Assembly (NCBI GenBank): GCA_026390695.1
Contig: JAPLFL010000129.1
Span: 1-64,000, forward strand
Source: Candidatus Kapaibacterium sp.
GTDB lineage: Bacteria > Bacteroidota > Ignavibacteria > Kapaibacteriales > UBA2268
Direction: 5' to 3'
Length of the DNA stretch: 64,000 bases
This document shows positions 16,748 through 25,757 of this stretch, one piece after another (within the stretch, counting starts at the first letter, position 1; the number at the start of each line of letters is the position of its first letter). A model generated the notes under the pieces. It saw only the letters and a list, made by a program, of their open reading frames with translations, was not told the origin of the DNA and made no database searches. A program made the translations under genes and the position numbers.

Positions 16748-18760
16748 TTATTTTTTAGTAATTTTGAATTCAACACGGCGATTAAGCTTTCTCCCTTCTT
16801 CAGTTCTATTGTTTGCGACAGGTTTTGTTTGTGCATAACCCTGCACAATCATTCTTTTCTGAGGAATTCCTAATGACAATAAATAATCTGCAACGGCTTT
16901 GGCTCTGCTAAAAGAGAATAAATAATTCCTTTGATTTGATCCTATATTATCTGAATGACCGGCAATTTCAATCTCAATTGATTTATGAGATTGAAGAAAA
17001 TTCGCAACTCTTTTAAGTGCGGGAAATGACTCTGATAGCAAGGTTGAGTCCTTGAAATTGAAAAATATATTAGTTAATTTAATTGTTTCCCCTACCTCAA
17101 TCGGAACCAAGATTAAATCCCGCTGCATTTCTAAATATTCATCAATACCATGTAAATCAATATTGTCCTCAACAGCAAAATGTTTGTCAACTTCGGCTCT
17201 GAATCCATAATTTTCACCACTTGGTAAAACAATTGAATAGTCACCTGTTATAGGATTTGAATGAGCTATACCGGCTTCTTTTCCCGAAGGTAGCAATTCA
17301 TAACGGATAGTAGCTCCTAATGGTATATTTGAATGAGATTCGAGGACACGACCACTTAACATTATAACTTTTTTAGGTTTAAGTTGTTCAATTAATTTAA
17401 TACGATAAATGTCTTCATTTTTACTTTGATTTCTATCCGAAGAAATATAAGCGTAAGCGCCGGATGCAGGAATGGAAAAATAAGCGTCCCAACCTTCAGT
17501 ATTGATGACTGGCCCAATGTTTTCAGGTTCAGTCCAATTTTTCCATGTTGAATCAAGTCTTCTTGTAATAAAAATATCATAGCTACCATAGCCGCAGAAG
17601 CCAGGACTGGCAAAGTAAAGACTAACTCCATCAGAGGCTAAAAATGGAGATGCCTCATCAGCTGCGGTGTTGACAGTTGCTCCCAAATTTTTAGGTTCAC
17701 TCCAAACTCCTTTATCGTCTAAAAAGCTAACATATAAATCCAGCCCACCATAAGAATCATTTGTTTCGATGGTCAGAAGCAAGGTTTTACCATCTGCAGC
17801 CATATAATAACCTGTTTCGGTATTTAAATTATAAAGATTTTTAATAACAAGTTTTTCTGGGAAAGACCATTTCTCGCCATTATACCTTGATGTTGAAACA
17901 CCTGAAGAAACAGTACCATCCTTATTATATTCATTACCTACTAATAAGGTCATGCCGTCGGGAGATAAAGAAAAAGCAAAATTATTAAATTCATTATTCA
18001 AAGGTGGCCCAATGTTTACAGCCTTAGAAAATTCTCCATTTTTATCAATTTCCGAAAACCAGATATCTTGTTTTTTCATGCTACCAATGTTCTCAGGATG
18101 ATAAGTTCTGGTAAAAAATAATTTCTTTCCGTTCTGTGAAATAACTGGTGCAATGTCATTATATTGTGAGTTTACATTTGAGCTTAATCTCTCAGGCTCG
18201 TAAATATCAACGGCAAAATCATAAATATTGAGTTCGTAATCTGTTGGTGACTGCGAGTCTGAAATTCCTATTGCATCAATTTCCTTCCAACCTGAAACCA
18301 AATTTGTATTTAGAATAATTTTAACCGATGCCACTTTAAAATTTGTCATCGGGAAAAATATATTATTCATTCTACCGCTACTATGGCTGACTGTATCGGT
18401 TTCGATATCAATATCCAAAAATTCTTTTCTGGTAGAATCCATCAGAAATATCTTCTCAACACAGCCATAGTTGAAGTTTTCCGCAATAGATAGCTGGCAG
18501 GCTTTCATTGGCTTTTGAAAAGTAACATGAATCCATTCGCTTTGGTTATTATTTTGTGTCTGGGGGCGCCATGCACATGGAGAACTGCCAAAGTCGGGCA
18601 TCACACTCGGTTTTCCAAGAACTTGCTGAGCTGAATATTGCTTTTTCCCATATTCGGACGAAAAATCAATTACCTTCCATGCCCATTGTGATTCGTATGA
18701 TAGACAAGGAATATTTATTAAAATAAACAGAACAATAGTCAATAAAAATTTTGAAAGCAT
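16748..18760 (-). CDS. OmpA-family protein with PD40 repeats
   Basis: A 670-residue cell-envelope protein with signal peptide (~1-20). Order: an N-terminal discoidin-like (F5/8 type C) domain (~22-165); several WD40-like PD40 strands (GKKLFFTRTYHP, LSPDGMTLLVGNE, YMAADGKTLLLT, LASDGVSLYFASPG) forming a beta-propeller to ~450; a carboxypeptidase-regulatory-like beta sandwich (~455-545); and a C-terminal OmpA peptidoglycan-binding domain (~555-670) with GHSDNIGS, FSRAKAVADYL and GRKLNRRVEF. It probably tethers the outer membrane or a surface complex to peptidoglycan; related proteins occur in T9SS organisms. First gene of the six-gene operon. Confidence 0.88.
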   Translation of the reverse strand: MLSKFLLTIVLFILINIPCLSYESQWAWKVIDFSSEYGKKQYSAQQVLGKPSVMPDFGSSPCAWRPQTQNNNQSEWIHVTFQKPMKACQLSIAENFNYGCVEKIFLMDSTRKEFLDIDIETDTVSHSSGRMNNIFFPMTNFKVASVKIILNTNLVSGWKEIDAIGISDSQSPTDYELNIYDFAVDIYEPERLSSNVNSQYNDIAPVISQNGKKLFFTRTYHPENIGSMKKQDIWFSEIDKNGEFSKAVNIGPPLNNEFNNFAFSLSPDGMTLLVGNEYNKDGTVSSGVSTSRYNGEKWSFPEKLVIKNLYNLNTETGYYMAADGKTLLLTIETNDSYGGLDLYVSFLDDKGVWSEPKNLGATVNTAADEASPFLASDGVSLYFASPGFCGYGSYDIFITRRLDSTWKNWTEPENIGPVINTEGWDAYFSIPASGAYAYISSDRNQSKNEDIYRIKLIEQLKPKKVIMLSGRVLESHSNIPLGATIRYELLPSGKEAGIAHSNPITGDYSIVLPSGENYGFRAEVDKHFAVEDNIDLHGIDEYLEMQRDLILVPIEVGETIKLTNIFFNFKDSTLLSESFPALKRVANFLQSHKSIEIEIAGHSDNIGSNQRNYLFSFSRAKAVADYLLSLGIPQKRMIVQGYAQTKPVANNRTEEGRKLNRRVEFKITKK

Positions 18761-19057
18761 AAGTACATAAATAAATTAAAGATATAAATGCAAGATATGA
18801 AAAACTTTTGAGACTTGTTTCAGAACTGTGTAACTTTTTCCACACTTTTTTTTATCAAACCTGACACTTTTTTTAATTTCTATCAAATCAACTATCATTT
18901 TAAAGGATTTAGAGCTGATAATTAGTGGCATAATTATTGGCAATAAATGAACTGGTATAGTAATTTTTTAATCAAATTATTATCGTAAGATAAATGATAA
19001 CTTAATTTTTGTTAATTTTGAGTTTTTTAAAATTTTAAGTAAGAACGAAACAACAAT
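18761..19057. promoter_or_regulatory. Divergent intergenic region, OmpA and gltX
   Basis: AT-rich region between two divergent genes, so promoters for both should lie here. A TAATTTTG at 19013-19020, 37 bp before gltX, matches the Bacteroidota -7 consensus TAnnTTTG, but I see no matching -33 TTTG at 19 bp. No operator or riboswitch-like structure recognised. Confidence 0.4.
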
Positions 19058-20533
19058 ATGAGCGTCAGAGTTAGATTTGCACCATCTCCCACAGGTTATT
19101 TGCATGTAGGTGGTCTCAGAACAGCCCTTTATAATTATCTTTTCGCCCGTAAGCAAGGCGGAGTCTTTATTTTAAGAATTGAAGATACTGACCGCTCTCG
19201 TTATGTTGAAAATTCCGTGGAAAATCTGATTGAATCTTTAACATGGGCTGGACTGGATTTTGATGAAGGTCCTCATATCGGAGGAGCATTCGGGCCTTAT
19301 TTCCAATCCCAGCGCTTAGATATTTACCAAAAATATACCGATTTACTTATCAAAACCGGAAAAGCTTATTTTGCTTTCGATACACCTGAAGAGTTAGAGC
19401 AGATGCGCAATAGTAACTTCTCAGAAAATCAACGGGACTTCAAATATAAACGCTCTGAGGGTAAAAACCAATATACTTTGGGAACTGCTGCTACTGACGA
19501 GCTTATTTCCAAGCAAACTCCTTTTGTTATCAGACTTCTTGTTCCTGAGAATAAGAATCTTGTTTTTCATGACTTGATACGAGGTACAGTACAGGTTCAT
19601 TCTTCAGATATAGACGAGCAGGTGCTATTAAAGTCCGATGGTTTTCCAACATATCATCTTGCTAATGTTGTTGATGATCATTTGATGAAAATCACCCATG
19701 TAATTCGTGGTGAAGAATGGCTACCATCCACGCCAAAACATATTTTATTATATGAAGCCTTCGAATGGGAAGCTCCACTTTTTGCACACCTGCCATTATT
19801 ACTTAATAAGGATAAATCTAAACTCAGCAAGCGTCAAGGCTCAGTTGCAGTGGAAGACTTTCGTAACAAAGGCTATCTACGTGATGCATTTCTCAATTTC
19901 ATTTCTTTATTGGGCTGGAACCCAAGCGGAGATCAAGAGATTTATAAGATTAATGATTTAATTTCAAAATTTGATGTAAGTAAAGTCAATAAGGGTGGTG
20001 CTGTATTTGATGTGCAGAAGTTAGACTGGATGAACGCCCAGTATCTAAAACAAGAAACCAATGACAATATTGCTATCATGCTCAAAAACGAGCTCTCAAA
20101 GCGTGCAAATGATAATTTCTCAATCGAATATTTGAATAAAATTGCCAGTTTATTTAAAGAGAGAGTTGTATTTATCCATGAAATCCCTACCATTGCCGAA
20201 TATATGTTCTCAGAGCCAAAGAATTATGAGATCGAATATTTCAAAAAGCATTGGAAAGAGAGTTCATACGATCATCTCTGTGCTCTGAATGAGCTTTACA
20301 GTGAATTAGAAAATTTTACTCATGATGAATTGTTAAATTTAACAAAATCATTTTCAGAAAATCATGGGATGAAACTGAAAGATGTGATTCATCCTTTGAG
20401 ATTGGCTATAACTGGTAAATCAGCTGGTGCTGGCATGTTTGAGACTATGGAAGTTCTTGGGAAATTAGAATGTACAATTCGCATTTCCCATTTTTTAAAA
20501 ATTAGCGATGAACTTAAAAATTATGAACAATAA
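19058..20533 (+). CDS. gltX: Glutamyl-tRNA synthetase
   Basis: Class I aminoacyl-tRNA synthetase charging tRNA-Glu, 491 residues (normal). The HIGH-type motif is APSPTGYLHVGGLRTALYN at the N-terminus and the KMSKS-type motif is KLSKRQGS (~250). RIEDTDRSR is the usual GluRS segment. Whether it is discriminating cannot be judged by eye. The stop codon overlaps the start of the downstream lipoprotein gene. Confidence 0.97.
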   Translation: MSVRVRFAPSPTGYLHVGGLRTALYNYLFARKQGGVFILRIEDTDRSRYVENSVENLIESLTWAGLDFDEGPHIGGAFGPYFQSQRLDIYQKYTDLLIKTGKAYFAFDTPEELEQMRNSNFSENQRDFKYKRSEGKNQYTLGTAATDELISKQTPFVIRLLVPENKNLVFHDLIRGTVQVHSSDIDEQVLLKSDGFPTYHLANVVDDHLMKITHVIRGEEWLPSTPKHILLYEAFEWEAPLFAHLPLLLNKDKSKLSKRQGSVAVEDFRNKGYLRDAFLNFISLLGWNPSGDQEIYKINDLISKFDVSKVNKGGAVFDVQKLDWMNAQYLKQETNDNIAIMLKNELSKRANDNFSIEYLNKIASLFKERVVFIHEIPTIAEYMFSEPKNYEIEYFKKHWKESSYDHLCALNELYSELENFTHDELLNLTKSFSENHGMKLKDVIHPLRLAITGKSAGAGMFETMEVLGKLECTIRISHFLKISDELKNYEQ

Positions 20534-20999
20534 ATCAACCTTTTTCATTAATATTTTTATTATCTTCAGTCTTGTATTATGCTCTGCATGTAAGACCAAT
20601 TGCCCTTATTGTATTGGTGAGAAGCACAAAGCACTTGAAATCAGATGGGGAAAATTAATTAAAACAAGTTCTCTTGAATATGGATACGTTCTGGATTCTT
20701 ATGGTAATGTTTCAGATTTTACAAGCGACTCAAATCTAAATATCATTAATAAACAAAAAATTGCAGTTTTTAAAGATAGCTCGTATTGTCGGCTCTTAGT
20801 GCAGGCTTACAAGGTCATTATGCAAACACAGGTATTAAATGAGCCGGGTGATACATGTTCATTTTTTGAGTTAAAAGATCCCAGTACCGATTATTTTAAA
20901 AGAGGAATCTGGAATAAATATAATACAGTAAATTCACTTGGATTTCGCACTCTGTGCGACTCTTTAAATGCTGCAGTTGAAATATCCGTAGCACATTGA
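20523..20999 (+). CDS. Small lipoprotein of unknown function
   Basis: A 158-residue protein starting at the ATG at 20523 (MNNKSTFFINIF); an upstream in-frame ATG at 20508 would add five residues. A hydrophobic signal ends in the lipobox LCSAC, so it should be lipid-anchored in the envelope. The next residues KTNCPYC add a CPYC pair, the form of a thioredoxin-like active site, but the rest does not look like a thioredoxin fold, so I do not assign activity. Overlaps the gltX stop; a sigma-54 regulator follows 25 bp later. Confidence 0.7.
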   Translation: MNNKSTFFINIFIIFSLVLCSACKTNCPYCIGEKHKALEIRWGKLIKTSSLEYGYVLDSYGNVSDFTSDSNLNIINKQKIAVFKDSSYCRLLVQAYKVIMQTQVLNEPGDTCSFFELKDPSTDYFKRGIWNKYNTVNSLGFRTLCDSLNAAVEISVAH

Positions 21000-21024
21000 A
21001 TTATTAATATAAGTAGGTGAAATA

Positions 21025-22425
21025 ATGAAAGTACTGATAGCTGATGATAACCATGATTTCTGCACAACCATTGCGGAAATTGTAAGAAGTTACGGCCATG
21101 ATACACATACAATAAATAATCCGGAAGATGCACTCACTTATCTTGATAAGTTTCATAGAGGAATTAGTCTAATTCTACTTGATATTGAATTCGGGCCGGA
21201 AGCTAAAATTAATGGGCTTGATGTGCTTGATAAGTGTCGGCATAAATTTCCGGCTATCCCTGTTGTGATGATCTCTGGAAAAGGAACTATTGAAACAGCA
21301 GTGAAAGCCACTAAGTTAGGTGCAATCAATTTCATTGAGAAAAGTATTATCACAAAAGAACGTTTAAAAGATGTTATAAAAAGCGCAGCTAATCGCACTG
21401 GACTTGGTTCCGATGCAAATGATATTTTACACTTTCTTGAGTCTCACGGCATAATTGGCAAGAGCAGAGCGCTAATCGAAGTCGGAGATAATATTATACG
21501 TTTTGGCAGAACTGATCTTAATATTCTTATTACTGGCGATACCGGAACAGGAAAAAAACTTGCAGCACATGCAATTCATGCAGTTAGCCGTCGTTTAAAA
21601 GGATCATTTGTTACAGTTGATATTCCGAATATTCCCAAAGACCTCTTCCAAAGCGAACTTTTCGGGCATGTTAAAGGAGCTTTTTCAGGAGCAACGGAAA
21701 GTAAACGTGGATTATTTCATCAAGCCAATAAAGGTACACTGTTTCTTGATGAAATCGGTGATCTATCGCTCGATCTGCAATCAAATTTATTTATTCCGAT
21801 TGAGGAAAAAGTTGTTCGCCGCGTTGGGTCGGTCGAAAGTGAAGAAATGGATGTTAGGTTTATATCCGCTACTGATAGAGACCTTGTCCAGTCCATGAAA
21901 GACGGGAAATTCAGAGAACAACTCTATCATAGGTTACGTGAATGCGAAATCAATATTCCTCCTATTAAAGAAAGACGAGAAGATATACCATTAATCATAG
22001 AATTTTATGTCAAAAAACATAATGTTGAATTTGATGATTCAAGAATAATATCTTCTTCAGCTATCGAATACATGCAGGAATTAGAGTGGGACGGCAATAT
22101 CAGAGAACTATCCAGTGTTGTACGTGTAGCTCTTCAGACGGTTCAAAGTGAACAGATCGAAGTTACTGATATTTCTCGCTTCATCAGAAAGAAAGCTACA
22201 CTCACTGCACATGAAGTGTCGTACAATGAAGATTCGCTATTCGGATTGGGCAGAACTTTAAAGGAAGACCTTGCTCAAACAGATAGAAAAAAAATTGAAA
22301 AAACATTAAAAATGACTTATGGCAATGTAAGTAAAGCAGCCGCGGCTCTTGGAGTAAGCCGCGAAACTTTACACAATAAAATCCGTCGTTATGGGATAAA
22401 CGTAACAGAATTTCGTGGAGTCTGA
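21025..22425 (+). CDS. Sigma-54-type response regulator (NtrC family)
   Basis: A 466-residue transcription activator. Residues 1-120 are a receiver with the acidic pair in ADDN and phosphoacceptor Asp53 (LLLDIEFG context). An AAA+ domain follows: Walker A GDTGTGKK (171-178), GAFSGA (218-223) at the sigma-54 contact loop, Walker B LFLDEIGDL (~239), and the REQLYHRLRECEINIPPIKERREDI arginine-finger segment. The C-terminal Fis-type helix-turn-helix is NVSKAAAALGVSRETLHNKI. The usual GAFTGA is GAFSGA here. Its cognate kinase is not adjacent. It ends base to base with the convergent acyl-CoA dehydrogenase gene. Confidence 0.93.
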   Translation: MKVLIADDNHDFCTTIAEIVRSYGHDTHTINNPEDALTYLDKFHRGISLILLDIEFGPEAKINGLDVLDKCRHKFPAIPVVMISGKGTIETAVKATKLGAINFIEKSIITKERLKDVIKSAANRTGLGSDANDILHFLESHGIIGKSRALIEVGDNIIRFGRTDLNILITGDTGTGKKLAAHAIHAVSRRLKGSFVTVDIPNIPKDLFQSELFGHVKGAFSGATESKRGLFHQANKGTLFLDEIGDLSLDLQSNLFIPIEEKVVRRVGSVESEEMDVRFISATDRDLVQSMKDGKFREQLYHRLRECEINIPPIKERREDIPLIIEFYVKKHNVEFDDSRIISSSAIEYMQELEWDGNIRELSSVVRVALQTVQSEQIEVTDISRFIRKKATLTAHEVSYNEDSLFGLGRTLKEDLAQTDRKKIEKTLKMTYGNVSKAAAALGVSRETLHNKIRRYGINVTEFRGV

Positions 22426-23574
22426 TTAATACTTCTTCATCAACTCCCTTGCAATGACGATTGTCTGTATTTCAGATGTGCCCTCATAAATTTCAGTTAC
22501 CTTAGCATCTCTGTAATATCTCTCTACAAGATATTCACGTACATAGCCATATCCTCCGTGAATTTGCACTGCCTCACGAGTAACCTCCACAGCAGTTGCT
22601 GAAGCGAACATTTTTGCTTCGGCCGAATCCTGAATAAAATTCTCGTGCATATCTTTTTTATGTGCAGCTTTAAGTACCAAAAGCAGGGATGCATCAATCT
22701 TAGCTGACATCTGTGCTAACTTTGATTGGATCATCTGATGCTCAATTATAGGTTTTCCGAAAGTGATTCTTTCCTTAGCATATTTAACAGATGCTTCAAA
22801 TGCTGCTTCAGCTATTCCTACAGCCTGTGCGGCGATACCTATCCTTCCTCCGTTTAAACTTTCCATAGCCAGGGTAAACCCTTGACCGACGCTCCCAATA
22901 ACATTTTCATCAGGAACAAAGCAATTAGTAATAGCTATAGAGCAAGTATCGCTCGCTCGCATACCCATTTTATTTTCTCCTTTCAAAGGTTCCCAGCCCT
23001 GAGTACCTCTTTCAACAATAAAACAAGTAATACCCTTATGCTTTAATTCGGAATTAGTCTGAGCAAAAACAATATTTAAATCAGCATTTATGCCGGTTGA
23101 AATCCAATTTTTCATGCCGTTGAGTATCCAGCCCCCATCTGTCTTAGTGGCTATGGTATGCTGTTGAGTGGCGTCAGATCCAGCTTCCGGTTCACTTAAA
23201 CAATATGAGCCTATTTTGATGCCCTGAGCAAGTGGTTTAAGAAATTTTTCCTTTTGAGTATCATTGGCATAATATTGCAAAATCCAGTTTACAAGTGAAT
23301 TTTGAACGGATAAAACTATACTTACAGAAGCATCTGCTTTTGCAATTTCTTTGATGGCAAGTGCGTAACTGACTGCATCGAATCCCGCACCACCAAGCTC
23401 TTCAGGTACCATCATACCTAAAAATCCAAGCTCGCCTAATTTATTTAAAATATCTCTTGAAAACTCTGCATTGGCGTCACGTTCGACTGAGCCGGGGAAA
23501 ACTTCTTCCTTTGCTATTTTTCTTGCTGCCAGCATTATTTGTTCTTGAGTTTCTGATAAACTTGTTGAAAACAT
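22426..23574 (-). CDS. Acyl-CoA dehydrogenase
   Basis: FAD enzyme of 382 residues oxidising acyl-CoA to enoyl-CoA. Family signatures: YCLSEPEAGSDA (FAD/substrate), GMKNWISTG, RITFGKPIIEHQ and QIHGGYGYVREYLVERYYRDAK, with the catalytic Glu in IYEGTSEIQ, the arrangement of short/medium-chain butyryl-CoA-type enzymes. Chain-length specificity cannot be read. Monocistronic on the minus strand; stop codon abuts that of the sigma-54 regulator. Confidence 0.93.
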   Translation of the reverse strand: MFSTSLSETQEQIMLAARKIAKEEVFPGSVERDANAEFSRDILNKLGELGFLGMMVPEELGGAGFDAVSYALAIKEIAKADASVSIVLSVQNSLVNWILQYYANDTQKEKFLKPLAQGIKIGSYCLSEPEAGSDATQQHTIATKTDGGWILNGMKNWISTGINADLNIVFAQTNSELKHKGITCFIVERGTQGWEPLKGENKMGMRASDTCSIAITNCFVPDENVIGSVGQGFTLAMESLNGGRIGIAAQAVGIAEAAFEASVKYAKERITFGKPIIEHQMIQSKLAQMSAKIDASLLLVLKAAHKKDMHENFIQDSAEAKMFASATAVEVTREAVQIHGGYGYVREYLVERYYRDAKVTEIYEGTSEIQTIVIARELMKKY

Positions 23575-23767
23575 AATTCCTCTAATAAATTTAAAATTTT
23601 ATGAAACTTTTTTCTATTTTTGTACTCTATTATATTGAATGAAATAATAAAGAAACTAAACAGTCTTTAATTCTGAATTTTTTCAATTATTAAAATTAAC
23701 CAAAACTGGAAAATAATAATCTATATTCAATAAAATTTAATCATTTTTAATAAAATCCGGAGGACTG

Positions 23768-24577
23768 ATGAAAAAACTATTTCTTATGGTTGCTGCTATT
23801 GCTTTAATTTTTAGCATTAAAGCAAAATCTGATAATACCGTTCAACCTGCTGCCAAAGCTTCAAAAATCGAAATTGATGGTGGCGATACTTATAATTGGG
23901 GCAAGGTTAAACCTGAAAAATTACCACTCAAAGCTATAATCAAAATCTTTAACCGCGGTAATGATACACTTAAAATCGGCGAAGTAAAGCCCGGTTGTGG
24001 CTGTACTACTGCTCCTTTAGATAAAAAGGATATTGAACCGGGTGGTTTTGCTTCTTTGAATGTTACCATAAATGTTAATAATGATGGCAAAATTACTAAA
24101 AGTATAACCATTCATTCAAATGATCCTCATAATGAATCTAAAATTCTTATGTTAGAAGCCGAGATCACTCGTGCACTGGCTCGTTACCCTCAATTTTTGA
24201 GTTTTCAGCCAGTTGACTTGAATAAACAAGCATCTGCCGAAATGACATTAAAGAATAATTCTGATGTATCTATTACAATAAAAGATGTGAAAGTCGAGCC
24301 AGAAGGTGCTACCACTAATCTGAAGCATAATGATGTTATTGCGCCAGGTGCAGATTACAAAGTTAAAGTTTCTTACACGCCCACTAAATTCGGTGGATTC
24401 ACTTGTAAATTAAATTTCAAAACCGATCATCCGGAAGTTCCTTCTGTTGAATCCAATGGCTGGGGTACAGTTAATCAACCTGCTCCCGAACTTAAAGCAG
24501 ATTCACCGGTCGTAGCCCCTGCTCCTGTTGTTAAAGACGGTACCAATCCAAATCCAGCAGGTCAGATTAAAAAATAA
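23768..24577 (+). CDS. DUF1573 periplasmic protein
   Basis: A 269-residue exported protein with signal peptide (1-~20). Residues ~35-135 are a DUF1573 Ig-like domain: DTYNWGKVKPE, FNRGNDTLKIGEVKPGCGCTTAPL and HSNDP are hallmark motifs. A second, more divergent copy of the fold occupies ~140-235, and the tail is Pro/Ala-rich. The start is well supported by a strong Shine-Dalgarno sequence, CCGGAGGACTG, directly before ATG. Function in the family is unknown. A terminator follows at 24600. Confidence 0.85.
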   Translation: MKKLFLMVAAIALIFSIKAKSDNTVQPAAKASKIEIDGGDTYNWGKVKPEKLPLKAIIKIFNRGNDTLKIGEVKPGCGCTTAPLDKKDIEPGGFASLNVTINVNNDGKITKSITIHSNDPHNESKILMLEAEITRALARYPQFLSFQPVDLNKQASAEMTLKNNSDVSITIKDVKVEPEGATTNLKHNDVIAPGADYKVKVSYTPTKFGGFTCKLNFKTDHPEVPSVESNGWGTVNQPAPELKADSPVVAPAPVVKDGTNPNPAGQIKK

Positions 24578-24599
24578 CTCATTGATCTACTTATTTAAA

Positions 24600-24630
24600 A
24601 AGGTTCTGAATTTTTTCAGAACCTTTTTTT
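24600..24630 (+). terminator. Rho-independent terminator after DUF1573 gene
   Basis: Perfect 11-bp stem AAGGTTCTGAA / TTCAGAACCTT with a TTTT loop and further T run. The convergent DHODH-like gene ends at 24636, and an A run upstream of the stem is short, so it serves mainly the plus strand. Confidence 0.88.
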
Positions 24631-24635
24631 ATAAA

Positions 24636-25757
24636 TCATTTTATCAATCTTTCGTAAAGATTATGCCCATATCTTGCGAAATTATCAAAATATCCGGTGA
24701 ACCACTGATTCAGAGGAATATTTAATTTTGAAGATAATTCCAAATCTTCGGGTGAATCAACTCCACCGGTTCGAATTAAATGAAATTCCTGAGGAATTTG
24801 ATGATTTGCCAGATAATGTGATGCAATTGAGCATAAATTCAGAGATTTATCTTTCAGAAATGATCCGGATAATCCGCCACCAAACTGGTTTATGAAATAA
24901 TCAAAATGTTTCTTTTCTTGATTGGCAATCATTTGGAAAGCTGAAGAATAATCGGTAGAAGTATTTCCAAAGTTTGCGCCATCAAAGCCAAGACTAATAA
25001 GAATCTCAATCAAAAACGGTATCTGTTCGGGACATGTATCATTTGAAAATTTGACTATTACAGGCAAATTTCTTGTCCTTTTCTTCAGAAACTGCTGTGA
25101 GACATATTCCAATCGCATTATAAGTGAGGAATCGATACCATTAATTAGTTCTGTTCCATGTTCATGGCTAACATTGGGACAGGATTCATTTATTTCTATA
25201 AAATCAACATTTGCTTTATTAAATAATTTTAAACCTTGACACAAGTATTCGACTGCAAGCTCACCTATTTGTTCTGGAGCTATTGCCAGACTGACACCAA
25301 GCGGACAGCCTTTCTTCTTTACAATTTCGGAAACAGTTTTTGCAAGTTTTCCGTGTCCTTCGTTTGGCAGTCCCATCCAGTTTGAAGCGATACCACTAAT
25401 AGGATAAGGTGCAAAAGGATGTTTGATGTTATTTTTAGTATTGCCATTTCGCGCTAACGAAGTGGACGTTCCTGCAAGAAAGGCTCCTGCTCCTTGTTTT
25501 CTGCAAACCTCATATCCTAAGCCATTTTTAAACATTCCGGCAGAATTGAAAAGTGGGAAATTGAATTCAATATCCCAGAGTTTTTGTTTGTATATATCAG
25601 AAGGAACAAAAGATTGCTCTGGTACTTCGGTTTGAAGTATTTTTAGGAAATACTTTCTACCATTTGAATAAAAATACGAATAAAGCTGCGGGGATAGTCT
25701 TAGAGCAAGTCTTCGTAAATAAAAATCAAATCTGGCTATTTGTTCGGATACTTCCAT
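24636..25757 (-). CDS. Dihydroorotate dehydrogenase-family protein
   Basis: FMN-dependent TIM-barrel protein of 373 residues, starting at the ATG at 25757 that overlaps the manC stop as TGATG (a TTG one codon upstream is less likely). Family motifs: NSAGMFKNGLG, NWMGLPNEG, EINESCPNVS, PVIVKFSNDT, FGGGLSG and IRTGGVDSPED. It looks closest to class 2-like or divergent DHODH; the catalytic Ser/Cys cannot be assigned confidently. It may make orotate in pyrimidine synthesis or act on another dihydro-substrate. Long extra N-terminal region (~40 residues) precedes the barrel. Confidence 0.72.
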   Translation of the reverse strand: MEVSEQIARFDFYLRRLALRLSPQLYSYFYSNGRKYFLKILQTEVPEQSFVPSDIYKQKLWDIEFNFPLFNSAGMFKNGLGYEVCRKQGAGAFLAGTSTSLARNGNTKNNIKHPFAPYPISGIASNWMGLPNEGHGKLAKTVSEIVKKKGCPLGVSLAIAPEQIGELAVEYLCQGLKLFNKANVDFIEINESCPNVSHEHGTELINGIDSSLIMRLEYVSQQFLKKRTRNLPVIVKFSNDTCPEQIPFLIEILISLGFDGANFGNTSTDYSSAFQMIANQEKKHFDYFINQFGGGLSGSFLKDKSLNLCSIASHYLANHQIPQEFHLIRTGGVDSPEDLELSSKLNIPLNQWFTGYFDNFARYGHNLYERLIK

